From contig NZ_JAKZGS010000001.1 in the NCBI RefSeq assembly GCF_022549695.1, forward strand, positions 186,001 through 250,000: 64,000 nucleotides of DNA, read 5' to 3'. A model generated the notes under the pieces. It saw only the letters and a list, made by a program, of their open reading frames with translations. It had not been told where the DNA came from and made no database searches. The position numbers and the translations under genes were made by a program. This DNA comes from Belliella calami (GTDB taxonomy: Bacteria; Bacteroidota; Bacteroidia; Cytophagales; Cyclobacteriaceae). Shown here piece by piece: positions 35,783 through 44,012 of the stretch (its first letter is position 1; every line of letters begins with the position of its first letter).

Positions 35783-35973
35783 CGGGCTGTGGGGACAAAG
35801 CCCGAGGGGAAGCTGTGAAAATCCAGTAGGAGTTTCGGTCTGTGAGGACACAAACCGAGGTTGAAGGGACTCAAACCGAAATTGTATTTAGACTCCAACC
35901 GACTAGGTTTAGTTTGCAACTAAACCTTTATATCCTCCTGCCTCAATCCATGTTCTGCGTTCCCACAAAACAT
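35783..35973. repeat. BIME-like hairpin cluster with third GGGTTTAGTT-type hairpin
   Basis: Two CGG-type hairpins (35783-35804 and 35836-35857) are followed by a hairpin with arms AGGTTTAGTT and AACTAAACCT (35905-35927, loop TGC) and an ATGTTC-type hairpin (35950-35973). The last one runs up to the stop codon of the 35973 gene. Relative to the copies at 33213 and 33504, the closing pair is now A-T instead of G-C or G-T. Confidence 0.85.
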
Positions 35974-36611
35974 TACAAGAGGTATTTATCGGTAGGAAGA
36001 ATCGGGTAGTTGCATTTTTCAACTCTTGCATATTGGGCAATCAATGCTCTGGCTTCATTGGCCAACTTCTTTTTAAACCTTTTTCGTTCTCTTTCATCAT
36101 GAATTTCATACAAATACATTCCCTTTTCAATCAAGAACCACCTAACAGAAAAATGCCAATAATTCCACCTCATTGGTGTATGAAGGATTTTGCATTGAGC
36201 TCGAAAAAGTTCAAAATTATTTCCCATAGAAAAATCTGCAATTTGGTTTTCTATTTTACCAATCAATACCTTCCAAAAACCTCTTTCTGAGTCTAAAGTA
36301 AAATGGGTCTCAAAAATTGGAACAGGATCAACTTCAAAATCAGGACTACAGTATTTTGCATAACTCTCTTTTCCCAAAGTTGTTAGTTCTATTTGAATAT
36401 GCTTGTAAGTATAAGAACCGAGTAAACTTGTAGACAAATCTTCAATGTGCTCTCTCGGGCTGCAAATAGTTTCTACTTTTAACTTACCCGTATCTGCATT
36501 TACAAGGTTTTCCTTTTCCGAAGTATACCTGATCAGATAATATGGGGATAGATCACAAGAAATCCTCTTGAATTTAGAACAAGGTAAAATTTCTGTTGGA
36601 TATAAATTCAT
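35973..36611 (-). CDS. Unrecognised protein, third gene of a TIGR04255-like cassette
   Basis: This 212-residue protein has no signal peptide or membrane helix. It is rich in aromatic and basic residues, with a Trp-rich segment (MRWNYWHFSVRWFLIEKG, about 150-167) and a basic helix (DERERKRFKKKLANEARALI). I do not recognise the family. Its ATG (36611-36609) overlaps the TGA of the preceding gene as TGATG, so the two are translationally coupled; the upstream TTG 36614 is less likely. It is the last gene of a three-gene minus-strand unit starting at 37925. Lower GC than the neighbours and flanking repeats suggest acquired DNA. Confidence 0.7.
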   Translation of the reverse strand: MNLYPTEILPCSKFKRISCDLSPYYLIRYTSEKENLVNADTGKLKVETICSPREHIEDLSTSLLGSYTYKHIQIELTTLGKESYAKYCSPDFEVDPVPIFETHFTLDSERGFWKVLIGKIENQIADFSMGNNFELFRAQCKILHTPMRWNYWHFSVRWFLIEKGMYLYEIHDERERKRFKKKLANEARALIAQYARVEKCNYPILPTDKYLL

Positions 36612-37189
36612 CAATAGTGAAATTCTAATTCAGGTTTATAAACCATCAAATTGGAAAAGGCTATTTTAAATGACTCAAAATCACCTGCAAAACTTGGCAA
36701 TTTATCATCATTATTGAACACTGCAAAGGTTATCTCCTCATAATCATATTCCTCCAAATCTAAAAAATGACTAATATATACTGTATAATTTCCTTTTAGA
36801 AACGTGTAATAAATACAACAATCAAAGGTTAATTCCAATGACATTTTATCAGGATCAAAAGTCAGTAAAAAATTCAAAGACTTTGTCATTTCTTCTTGGG
36901 CAAATTCAAACTCAATTTCGCTGAAGGATTCAATATGTTTTTCAAACTGCTCTTTGAAATCCGTATAATATTTTATAAATTTTTTATTGAGATGACTACG
37001 CTTGATTCCTTCATCAGAAATAGAATTATGAATCTGTTTTATTTTGGCACTATGAAAGAATGGGGTATTAACAGAACCTTGATTATAAATATAAGCTCCT
37101 GTTGAATAGCTATCAGCGTTGCTTCCAAAAGAAAAAATGCTCTTATTTATAGAACTTATTTTGTTAATTGTATTTTTCATAGTCGACAT
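36611..37189 (-). CDS. Unrecognised protein, second gene of a TIGR04255-like cassette
   Basis: This 192-residue soluble protein has a low-complexity N-terminus (about residues 1-50). An acidic middle follows (FKEQFEKHIESFSEIEFEFA), then a beta-rich C-terminal half (MSLELTFDCCIYYTFLKG and following). No known family is recognised. It begins 19 bases after the TIGR04255-like gene and ends in a one-base overlap (TGATG) with the third gene, so the three products are probably made in fixed proportion and may form a complex. The start is ATG 37189 (ATG 37180 is also possible). Confidence 0.7.
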   Translation of the reverse strand: MSTMKNTINKISSINKSIFSFGSNADSYSTGAYIYNQGSVNTPFFHSAKIKQIHNSISDEGIKRSHLNKKFIKYYTDFKEQFEKHIESFSEIEFEFAQEEMTKSLNFLLTFDPDKMSLELTFDCCIYYTFLKGNYTVYISHFLDLEEYDYEEITFAVFNNDDKLPSFAGDFESFKIAFSNLMVYKPELEFHY

Positions 37190-37208
37190 AATTGATTAAA
37201 CATTTAAT

Positions 37209-37925
37209 TCAATAAATAGGTTTTAATTCATTCAAAAAACGTTCATTCAAAATATCGAAAAACACTTTTTTTTCTTCAGAATGTGCATTTGAAATGATTT
37301 GGAGTAATTCATCTAAATCGGAAATATTTACATCTCTAATAACATCAATATCGATATTTGAAATCTTTGAAACAATGTTGTCTGACCCTATCAAATTTAG
37401 ATTATTTGCTAAATTCAAAACTATAATAAAATTATTCTCAAAAAACTCAGACCTGAATATAAAGTTTTCAGATTGGATTTTTGGCATTCCAAAGGAAAAA
37501 CTAAATTTGGTGATATCATGTATATCCATATTGGGATATTCACTAATGTAACGTAAACCTATCCTAAGATAACTTTCAATTCTTTTTGTATTATTTATTT
37601 GCACGAGAACCTTTTTCACTTCGTCAAAATACTCTTCCCACCCCAAATAAGATTCTAGGCAATTGAAAACCATAATATTTGGCAAGAATTCAATCTTTAT
37701 CTTCTTATTAAAAAACAATGCACTTCCACTAATAGATAGTTTTACATTACTTTCTAAGACAAATGGAGTACTGTGCAAATTCGGTCTATTTGCATATGTA
37801 TAGTCGTCATCCAATGATTCGAAAAAAATCCCCAACAAAATATCAAAAGGAAGTTTGGAGGAATATCTCACTTCAATTATAGAGTCCTTGATTCTATCTG
37901 GTGATATTTTACTAGGCAACTTCAT
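37209..37925 (-). CDS. TIGR04255-like family protein
   Basis: This 238-residue protein resembles the sporadically distributed TIGR04255 family. It has an N-terminal segment of the form DRIKDSIIEVRYSS, a central beta region, and the motif RIESYLRIGLRYISEYPNMD near the middle, matching the family's GLRYIN-type core. The molecular function of the family is not known; patchy distribution suggests mobile or defence-related cargo. The start is ATG 37925, preceded by AGGAG at a good distance (37936-37940); the TTG at 37952 is less likely. It leads a coupled operon with two unrecognised genes. On the minus strand TATTTTTG (37971-37964) could be its -7 element. Confidence 0.65.
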   Translation of the reverse strand: MKLPSKISPDRIKDSIIEVRYSSKLPFDILLGIFFESLDDDYTYANRPNLHSTPFVLESNVKLSISGSALFFNKKIKIEFLPNIMVFNCLESYLGWEEYFDEVKKVLVQINNTKRIESYLRIGLRYISEYPNMDIHDITKFSFSFGMPKIQSENFIFRSEFFENNFIIVLNLANNLNLIGSDNIVSKISNIDIDVIRDVNISDLDELLQIISNAHSEEKKVFFDILNERFLNELKPIY

Positions 37926-38194
37926 ATTGTAAATTCTCCTTATATTGGACAAAGGTCAAGTCTCAAAAATAATAAATTGTTATAAATATAAGTTGTTTTC
38001 ATTGTAATCATAAACATTTAGCACTTTTTAACTTTGAATCCAAAAAGGCTCGGGTAGGTATATCACCCACAAGGAAAGTAAGTTTTAAACTTTTGATTTG
38101 ATTCCTTGCACAACAAAACTAATAGTCTCTATAACATGTGGGAAATGATCGGTAAGAGCAAGGAAAATCCAATCTAATCAAGTTTCCCAAACCC

Positions 38195-38288
38195 ATGTTC
38201 CGTGTCCTCACAGCCCCATGTTCTGTGTCCTCACAGAACATTCATGCTTAACGCTAAACAACATTTCGGGCTGTGGGGACACAAACCG
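38195..38288. repeat. BIME-like hairpin cluster upstream of the TIGR04255-like operon
   Basis: An ATGTTC-type hairpin with a decayed right arm (38195-38217), a perfect copy (38218-38241; arms ATGTTCTGTG and CACAGAACAT, loop TCCT) and a CGG-type hairpin (38267-38288) with left arm CGGGCTGTG but right arm CACAAACCG, a mix of two subtypes. The remainder of the 404-bp gap 37926-38329 shows no ORF. Confidence 0.85.
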
Positions 38289-38329
38289 AGGTTAAAACGT
38301 CGGAGTAAATGCAGTTTCTTACTCAGAGG

Positions 38330-39433
38330 CTAATTAACCAATCTCTCATACAGCTCCTCAAATTGTTTGGTGTTGACTGCTTCGTCATGGGCTTGAATTG
38401 CCTGCCTCCTTGCTTGATTTGCAAGTTTCTGCCTAATTAAATCATCTCTTTGAAGACTGAGGATTTTGTCTGCAAACTGGTTTGTGTCATAACTATCGAT
38501 CAATACTCCTGAACTCCCATCTGAAATCAACTCCTCTGTGCCAGGGATTTTTATTGCTACTGTTGGGGTTTCTTGAATAGCCGCTTCTACTACTACTCCC
38601 GGCACACCTTCTACCAATGATGTCAATAAAAGCAAATCTGCTCCAGCAAGGATCTCTCTTACTTCCTTCTGGTAACCACAAAAGATAACTTGTCCACTTA
38701 TCGCCAAAGTTTCACTTTTTGACCTTAAAACAGCTTCTTGTGGCCCTTCCCCTACCAAAAGCAACTTGACTTGCGGAAGCTCTTTCTTTAATTCAGCCAA
38801 AACGTCCAAACTGAAGGTTACATTTTTCTCCAAACTCAAACTTCCAACCTGGACAATTATAAAATCATCGTTAGAAAGTCCCCATTTTCCAATCAACTGA
38901 TGCCTTGAGTTTTCCTTGTTGAAAATAGCCGTATCAAACCCTCTTTTTATGATCGAGCACTTCTTGGTGGATAGTTGTAAGGTTTGTTGCAAGTCTGCCG
39001 AAGCATACTGACCTACTGACACAAAATGATCAATCCGCTTTGCCAATAAACCATAAATCCACTTGATCAAAGGTCTTTCATTGATCCAATAAGAGAAAAT
39101 AGAAATGTTACGGTAAATAAGTTTCGATCTGTTGCTTCCTGTCATTGCCAAAGATGCGTACTTGAAAGTATCCGAGCCATTGGCTTGTACAATGTCTGGC
39201 TTGATTTCTTTTATCAACTTCTTTAGGCTAAAAATCAATTTTACATCAAACCTTGATTTTTTTTCTGTCAAATCCAGATTGACTCCACCTTCTATACTTA
39301 GATTTTCAGGATGTTCATACAACCCTACAAACCAAACTTGATGTCCTCGCTGAATTAACTTTTCGGACAATCTTTGTGCAGAGATCTCTGCTCCTCTTGA
39401 TTTGCGGGAAGTGACGAGTTGGATTATTTTCAT
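38330..39433 (-). CDS. GT4 family glycosyltransferase
   Basis: This 367-residue GT-B enzyme has the N-terminus MKIIQLVTSRKSRGAEISAQ. Its C-terminal donor site reads SLVEGVPGVVVEAAIQETPTVA, with the E-x7-E arrangement shifted toward EGVPGVVVEA, and GSLSLEKN and LLLVGEGPQE are also typical. It should extend the cell-surface glycan at the inner face of the inner membrane. Its ATG follows the TAG of the formyltransferase-like gene directly, with no spacer, so the two are cotranscribed. The sugar donor is unknown. Confidence 0.9.
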   Translation of the reverse strand: MKIIQLVTSRKSRGAEISAQRLSEKLIQRGHQVWFVGLYEHPENLSIEGGVNLDLTEKKSRFDVKLIFSLKKLIKEIKPDIVQANGSDTFKYASLAMTGSNRSKLIYRNISIFSYWINERPLIKWIYGLLAKRIDHFVSVGQYASADLQQTLQLSTKKCSIIKRGFDTAIFNKENSRHQLIGKWGLSNDDFIIVQVGSLSLEKNVTFSLDVLAELKKELPQVKLLLVGEGPQEAVLRSKSETLAISGQVIFCGYQKEVREILAGADLLLLTSLVEGVPGVVVEAAIQETPTVAIKIPGTEELISDGSSGVLIDSYDTNQFADKILSLQRDDLIRQKLANQARRQAIQAHDEAVNTKQFEELYERLVN

Positions 39434-41038
39434 CTATCTTCTGAAAGAATCTGTTACCAAAAAATTTTCACTTCTATTGATGGTGTGGGTACCTTTCAAG
39501 TCTTTTTGCCAATCAGCCTCTACGACTTCTGTTGTTACTTCCTCATATTCAAAAATATTCCATTTGATAATTTTTTGAATCTTGACTCTATGTCCATAAT
39601 GCTTGGCTGAATCTTGTGCAGGTCTGTACCAGTCCCCATCTTTCTCAAACAAAGCACCAGCTGGCCTACTCGACTTCACATCAGAAACTATTGGATTTTG
39701 AGGGTGTGATATCCAGTTTCCATTCACAAAATCTTCCGAGTAGTAAAGATACAATTCATCAAAAGATGAAGTAGAAGGATGTGCTTTTTGGTTAGCAAAT
39801 AACCAATACAAACCATCTTTTTTGCAAATTGTAGGATCATAAAGCTTTTGATCTAGCATCTTTTCATTAAACAATTTCCAATCATAGGGGGATTTTTCAG
39901 CTTTATATAATCTCAATCCTGCTTTTGCGGCACTTTCTACGTACATCCAAAACGTTCCATTCTCCTCCCATACAAATGGATATGAAAGGTGATAAGCTTC
40001 TTCTATTATTGTTTGGAAACCACTTACTTTATCATTTTCAATTTTGGCTATTGCTATGCTTCCTTTATTCTTTTTGTAGCAATATTGCTCTGCAAAAAGC
40101 CATGCACCTCCCTCTTTTTCGATCAAAAATGGATCAGCAAGATAATTGCCCTCAGGATTTGATATTTTAACTTTTTTACCTGAATCTTTTTTACTTAACC
40201 ATATCTCCCAAACTTCTTTATTGAAAAACTCATGGAATTTTCTATAAACGTTTCTTTTTGACCAAGAAAAAAACAAACTGATCATCCTCAAATTCCCAGG
40301 AGGTTTAAATAACTCTGGATTTGAAGGAGCGATGCTAAGCGCTTTCTTCTTCACTTCTTCTCTCCAAGCCAAAACACCAATGGAATTTATCCTCGTCAAC
40401 TGCCTTGGAATAAAAAACAAACTTTTCCAATATACCTTATTCGCATTTCTATGAACAGAAAGTGGATCCGTCCTACTCAATGATCTGTAGATCACATTTC
40501 CTGCATCCAATTTATCAGTCAAAATCTGTAAAACCGAACCCGTTTCATTCCAGCCCAACATTACTTCCCAAAAACAAGGAGGTCCACCTTTATTGACCAA
40601 ATTATCTCCATGATGATAGGACCAAATCCCCAATTTCGGAATATCCAAAAGCTCTCCCTTCAAAACCCTGAATCCCAAACGAATCAAAACATCTGGCTCT
40701 TGCTCCTTGATTTCTTCTAAATCTTGGTTTTCAAAGGAATCTGAAAATTTCTTTTGGACGGGATTAACCTTGATTACCTTAGGTTTAAAATTCTCGATTT
40801 CCAGAATATTTTTCCTCTCAAAAGCATTTGGAATTGTCTTGAAAACTGTCCTCTCAATTTTGGAAAACACTCGGTATAGTAAAGGTGATTTTTTTCCCGA
40901 AGGTTTTGGTTTTTGGTTTAAAACAATAAACCTGACATCTGCCAGGTTTTGATGGATAATTACTTTCACCATCTCCCAAGCCCATGCAGGTACAGATAAA
41001 TTATCAAGTAGTAGTCCTATTTTGAGCTTATTCTGCAT
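39434..41038 (-). CDS. Formyltransferase-like / GINT1-like beta-propeller fusion
   Basis: This 534-residue protein has two parts. Residues about 1-260 resemble a formyltransferase fold (DVLIRLGFRVLKGELLDIPKLG, then WSYHHGDNLVNKGGPPCFWE and VLQILTDKLDAGNVIYRS). Residues about 285-534 look like a five-bladed propeller of the plant GINT1 N-terminal/GH43-like kind (GNYLADPFLIEKEGGAWLFA, YDPTICKKDGLYWLFANQK). It could formylate or otherwise modify an amino sugar of the glycan while the propeller binds the chain; that is inference. The start is ATG 41038 (MQNKLKIGLL). An upstream in-frame extension to 41098 would translate through a repeat hairpin and is rejected. It is directly abutted by the GT4 gene. 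Confidence 0.75.
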   Translation of the reverse strand: MQNKLKIGLLLDNLSVPAWAWEMVKVIIHQNLADVRFIVLNQKPKPSGKKSPLLYRVFSKIERTVFKTIPNAFERKNILEIENFKPKVIKVNPVQKKFSDSFENQDLEEIKEQEPDVLIRLGFRVLKGELLDIPKLGIWSYHHGDNLVNKGGPPCFWEVMLGWNETGSVLQILTDKLDAGNVIYRSLSRTDPLSVHRNANKVYWKSLFFIPRQLTRINSIGVLAWREEVKKKALSIAPSNPELFKPPGNLRMISLFFSWSKRNVYRKFHEFFNKEVWEIWLSKKDSGKKVKISNPEGNYLADPFLIEKEGGAWLFAEQYCYKKNKGSIAIAKIENDKVSGFQTIIEEAYHLSYPFVWEENGTFWMYVESAAKAGLRLYKAEKSPYDWKLFNEKMLDQKLYDPTICKKDGLYWLFANQKAHPSTSSFDELYLYYSEDFVNGNWISHPQNPIVSDVKSSRPAGALFEKDGDWYRPAQDSAKHYGHRVKIQKIIKWNIFEYEEVTTEVVEADWQKDLKGTHTINRSENFLVTDSFRR

Positions 41039-41061
41039 ATTCGTTTCATTAAACAGTATTT

Positions 41062-41173
41062 CGGTCTGTGAGGACACAGACCGAGGAAGTGCTGACAACC
41101 ATGTTCTGTGTCCTCACAGAACATCCTTTTTCTTTTTTAACCAAACCCCATGTTCTGTGTCCTCACAGAGCAT
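41062..41173. repeat. BIME-like hairpin cluster (three hairpins)
   Basis: A perfect CGG-type hairpin (41062-41083; arms CGGTCTGTG and CACAGACCG, loop AGGA) is followed by a perfect ATGTTC-type hairpin (41101-41124) and a third (41150-41173, one G-T pair in the stem). They fill the gap between the GT4 gene ending at 41181 and the formyltransferase-like start at 41038, so they lie in the transcribed leader of the latter. Confidence 0.9.
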
Positions 41174-41180
41174 TCCGACC

Positions 41181-42293
41181 TCAATTACTATCAAAAAAAT
41201 CCTTTAACACCTTTTCGTATTCGTAAGCTATTTTGCTGATTTCAAAGCGCTGTATAGCTTCTTCTCTCGCTGATTGTCCCAATTTCTTCATCTTATCAGG
41301 TTCTGCAATGGCTTCCATCATCTTGGCAGCCAAAACTTCAACATCCTTTACAGGATAAACCAATGCACTCTGATCAGCTTTCACGGCTTCCAAGTTCATG
41401 GGGATATCGGAAGCGATGATGGGAATTCCTGACATCATGGCTTCTACCAATGCTCCTGAAAACCCTTCGTACCAAGATGGAAAAACAAAGCAATCTGCAT
41501 CATAAAGTTTCTCGGTGACATTTGAGATTACTCCGGGGAGTGAAACTTTGTCTTTCAATCCAAGCTGCTCTATCAATTTCTCAAGTTCAGAGCGGTGGTT
41601 TCCTTCTCCATAGATCACCAAACTGCTCTTTGGATATTTCCCATTTACTTTCCCAAAAGCCTCAATCAATTCCCCGAAGCCTTTCACTTGTAATAAGCGT
41701 CCGAAGGAAATAAACCTAAAAACATCTCCCTGACTTGCCTTCCAAACTTGCATCGGAACAGCTCTTCCCCTATAGACTACAATAGATTTCGACAAGGGAA
41801 CTCCCAATGTCCTTACATGGGATTCGGCTATATAGCGAGAATTGGAAATATACCGCTTCGGAATTCCTGCCGTCATGCGATCCAATGCCCAAAAGAATTT
41901 GAATTTTAAATGTTGAATCACACCTTTTGCTCCAATACGATTGGCACTGTAACTATCGCTTACAAATGTACCTATCAATGGAATTCCTGTTCTAAAGCTT
42001 ATTAGTCTTGCAACTAAATTGGCTCTTAAAAGAGAGGAAACCAACAAATCGGGCTGCTCATTTTCCACCAATTGCTTTAAGCGAAAATACCCCTTCCAAA
42101 AATCATATTTCCCTTCTAAATCCAAAAACTCCAATGGAATTCCTGCTTCAAGATATTCTTCTCGAAGGTCATGTCTTGGGTATAAATAAACTACCTTAAA
42201 ATCAACCTCTTTCGAAAAAAACGGCAAAATCTGTAACAGGCTTTTTTCTGTACCTGCATTGATTAATGTGTCTTGGATGAAGAGGATTTTCAA
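41181..42293 (-). CDS. GT4 family glycosyltransferase
   Basis: This 370-residue GT-B enzyme has the N-terminus MKILFIQDTLINAGTEKSLL and the donor site PSWYEGFSGALVEAMMSGIPII. FISFGRLLQVKGFGELIEA and SLVIYGEGNHRSELEKLI are also characteristic. It should act in the cytoplasm on an undecaprenyl-linked chain. The start is a TTG at 42293 that gives the normal family N-terminus. A hairpin cluster follows its stop codon within 8 bases and may end or stabilise the transcript. Donor and linkage are not predictable here. Confidence 0.9.
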   Translation of the reverse strand: MKILFIQDTLINAGTEKSLLQILPFFSKEVDFKVVYLYPRHDLREEYLEAGIPLEFLDLEGKYDFWKGYFRLKQLVENEQPDLLVSSLLRANLVARLISFRTGIPLIGTFVSDSYSANRIGAKGVIQHLKFKFFWALDRMTAGIPKRYISNSRYIAESHVRTLGVPLSKSIVVYRGRAVPMQVWKASQGDVFRFISFGRLLQVKGFGELIEAFGKVNGKYPKSSLVIYGEGNHRSELEKLIEQLGLKDKVSLPGVISNVTEKLYDADCFVFPSWYEGFSGALVEAMMSGIPIIASDIPMNLEAVKADQSALVYPVKDVEVLAAKMMEAIAEPDKMKKLGQSAREEAIQRFEISKIAYEYEKVLKDFFDSN

Positions 42294-42343
42294 TTACTAT
42301 TATTTAATTTAACAAATAGAATATTTCAGATAGAATACTCAGA

Positions 42344-44002
42344 TTATTCTGTACTAAGTTTTTCATAAACTTTTACTATTATGAATATTCTAAAAAGCAA
42401 ACGTATTTTTGGGACTTCTTCCTTTTTATATTTGCTAAAAAATTTTTTGATGTTTTTTGGAATATACTCTTTTAACCAGTTTTTAGATTTAGGATTAACT
42501 ACATTTGAATTATTATTCAGGTCGTTTAGTATTTTGCTTATCTCTACTGAATTCAAACCTAACCTCGACCAGTCCCTTTCATGAACACTATTCAAATAAC
42601 TACAAATTAAACCTTTAAATGACTCGCTTAATATCACATTCATATCTCCAATAGACGTTTTCCTAGCAAAAGGGATATCAGGAAAATATTTATTTATTAG
42701 ATGCCTAGTAAGCTTTTTATCTAGAAGGATTTTTGACTGAATTTTTTCAGAATACTCAACAACTTTATTGTTAAGTAAAGGATTATGAATTTCAACAAAA
42801 GCAAGTTTTAAATCAGTTAAAGCACTATTAACATATTGCTTTCTAAAGTTTCTTGCTAATCTCAAAGAATAATTTAAGTTCTTTTCATTTTTATCTTCTA
42901 TAATTATATCAATATCTTTCTGATCAGATAATAAAAGATTATTCAAATTTTTAAAATCATTTACTAACTCACATCCTTGGGTTTTTCTTGCCATTCTTGG
43001 AGAGTGTGATTTTGAAACACCAAAATTATGATCTCCTCTAACGATATTTTTTACCCTGCTATTTTGAAAGTCTGACCATATTTTAAAACCATCCAAATAG
43101 CCTGAAATATGATCTACTCTTCCTTCACCATACTTCAAAAACCTATCAAATATTTCATTTACGTTTAAAGATTCATTTTCTAAAGGTAGAATATGATGCT
43201 CAAGACCACATTTGTTAGTCAACCTAATTGCTACATTAACATCACTATCCTTTTGTTTTAAAAATTCTTTAAAAGTCCATGTATAACACCTCAATTGATT
43301 TGGTATAGCAATAAAATGTAAAAGAATTCTACTTTCTATTCCACCGGACAAAAGATGGCCTGTACAATTACTTTCAATAGTTACCTGATCAAAGCTACAT
43401 TTAAAACATGATTCAATAGATGGTAATTTTGTATTGTCTGAATAATATTGTTTTTCAATATTTTTAATTTCAATATTATTATTATCGAAGTTATACTTCA
43501 ACAAAGAATTTCTATTAAGAAAGTTTATTCTCTTATCCCAACTATTATTAGGTCCCAATGTCCCAGAGCTTAACATCCACGGCACTACTTTTTCATTAAA
43601 TTCAAAATTTCCTAAAAATTTAATTACGGAAAATTGGCTAGATGAAAATGCAAAAAATTCATCATTACTAAAATACCAGATTGTTCTCGACCCTGTAGAA
43701 TCTGAGAGAAGCTCTAAATTTTCAGATTCCTTTCGAAAAATAAAATAATTTCCATCTGGCACAATCCCCATCTTTTTCCATTCACCAATCTCTGCAAAAC
43801 CAAGGAGTCCATGATTAATATCCAAATTCAATTCTTCGAAATATCCGATAATAGAGTGGAACGTTGTTGTGTTTTCCAGCTCTTTTAAAGTATGTGAATT
43901 AGAAAATTCATTTTTTATCCATCTTTTTAAATTCAAAAGAGATGAATCATATTTTGTTTTTATTCGAGGTGATTTGAAGAAAATTGAAACTATTTTTGCC
44001 AT
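42344..44002 (-). CDS. Degenerate asparagine-synthase-like protein
   Basis: This 552-residue protein has the two-domain outline of class B asparagine synthetase: an N-terminal glutamine-amidotransferase-like half and a C-terminal PP-loop ATPase half. However, it starts MAKIV, so the catalytic Cys2 is absent. The PP-loop reads LLSGGIESRILLH, with Glu in place of the Asp of SGGxDS. Such proteins are frequent in Bacteroidota glycan loci. This one may use ammonia or another amine to amidate a uronic acid, or may have lost the reaction; both are inference. The start is ATG 44002. It is AT-rich, and lies 10 bases downstream of the GT2 operon. Confidence 0.75.
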   Translation of the reverse strand: MAKIVSIFFKSPRIKTKYDSSLLNLKRWIKNEFSNSHTLKELENTTTFHSIIGYFEELNLDINHGLLGFAEIGEWKKMGIVPDGNYFIFRKESENLELLSDSTGSRTIWYFSNDEFFAFSSSQFSVIKFLGNFEFNEKVVPWMLSSGTLGPNNSWDKRINFLNRNSLLKYNFDNNNIEIKNIEKQYYSDNTKLPSIESCFKCSFDQVTIESNCTGHLLSGGIESRILLHFIAIPNQLRCYTWTFKEFLKQKDSDVNVAIRLTNKCGLEHHILPLENESLNVNEIFDRFLKYGEGRVDHISGYLDGFKIWSDFQNSRVKNIVRGDHNFGVSKSHSPRMARKTQGCELVNDFKNLNNLLLSDQKDIDIIIEDKNEKNLNYSLRLARNFRKQYVNSALTDLKLAFVEIHNPLLNNKVVEYSEKIQSKILLDKKLTRHLINKYFPDIPFARKTSIGDMNVILSESFKGLICSYLNSVHERDWSRLGLNSVEISKILNDLNNNSNVVNPKSKNWLKEYIPKNIKKFFSKYKKEEVPKIRLLFRIFIIVKVYEKLSTE

Positions 44003-44012
44003 AATTGGAAAA

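Noticed and set aside
35344-35829. Plus-strand 161-codon frame
   Set aside because: It is antisense to the well-supported phosphodiesterase gene and runs into hairpin repeats; no family features.
41039-41098. 20-codon N-terminal extension of the formyltransferase-like gene
   Set aside because: It would be translated through a perfect repeat hairpin (41062-41083), while ATG 41038 gives a normal start (MQNKLKIGLL).
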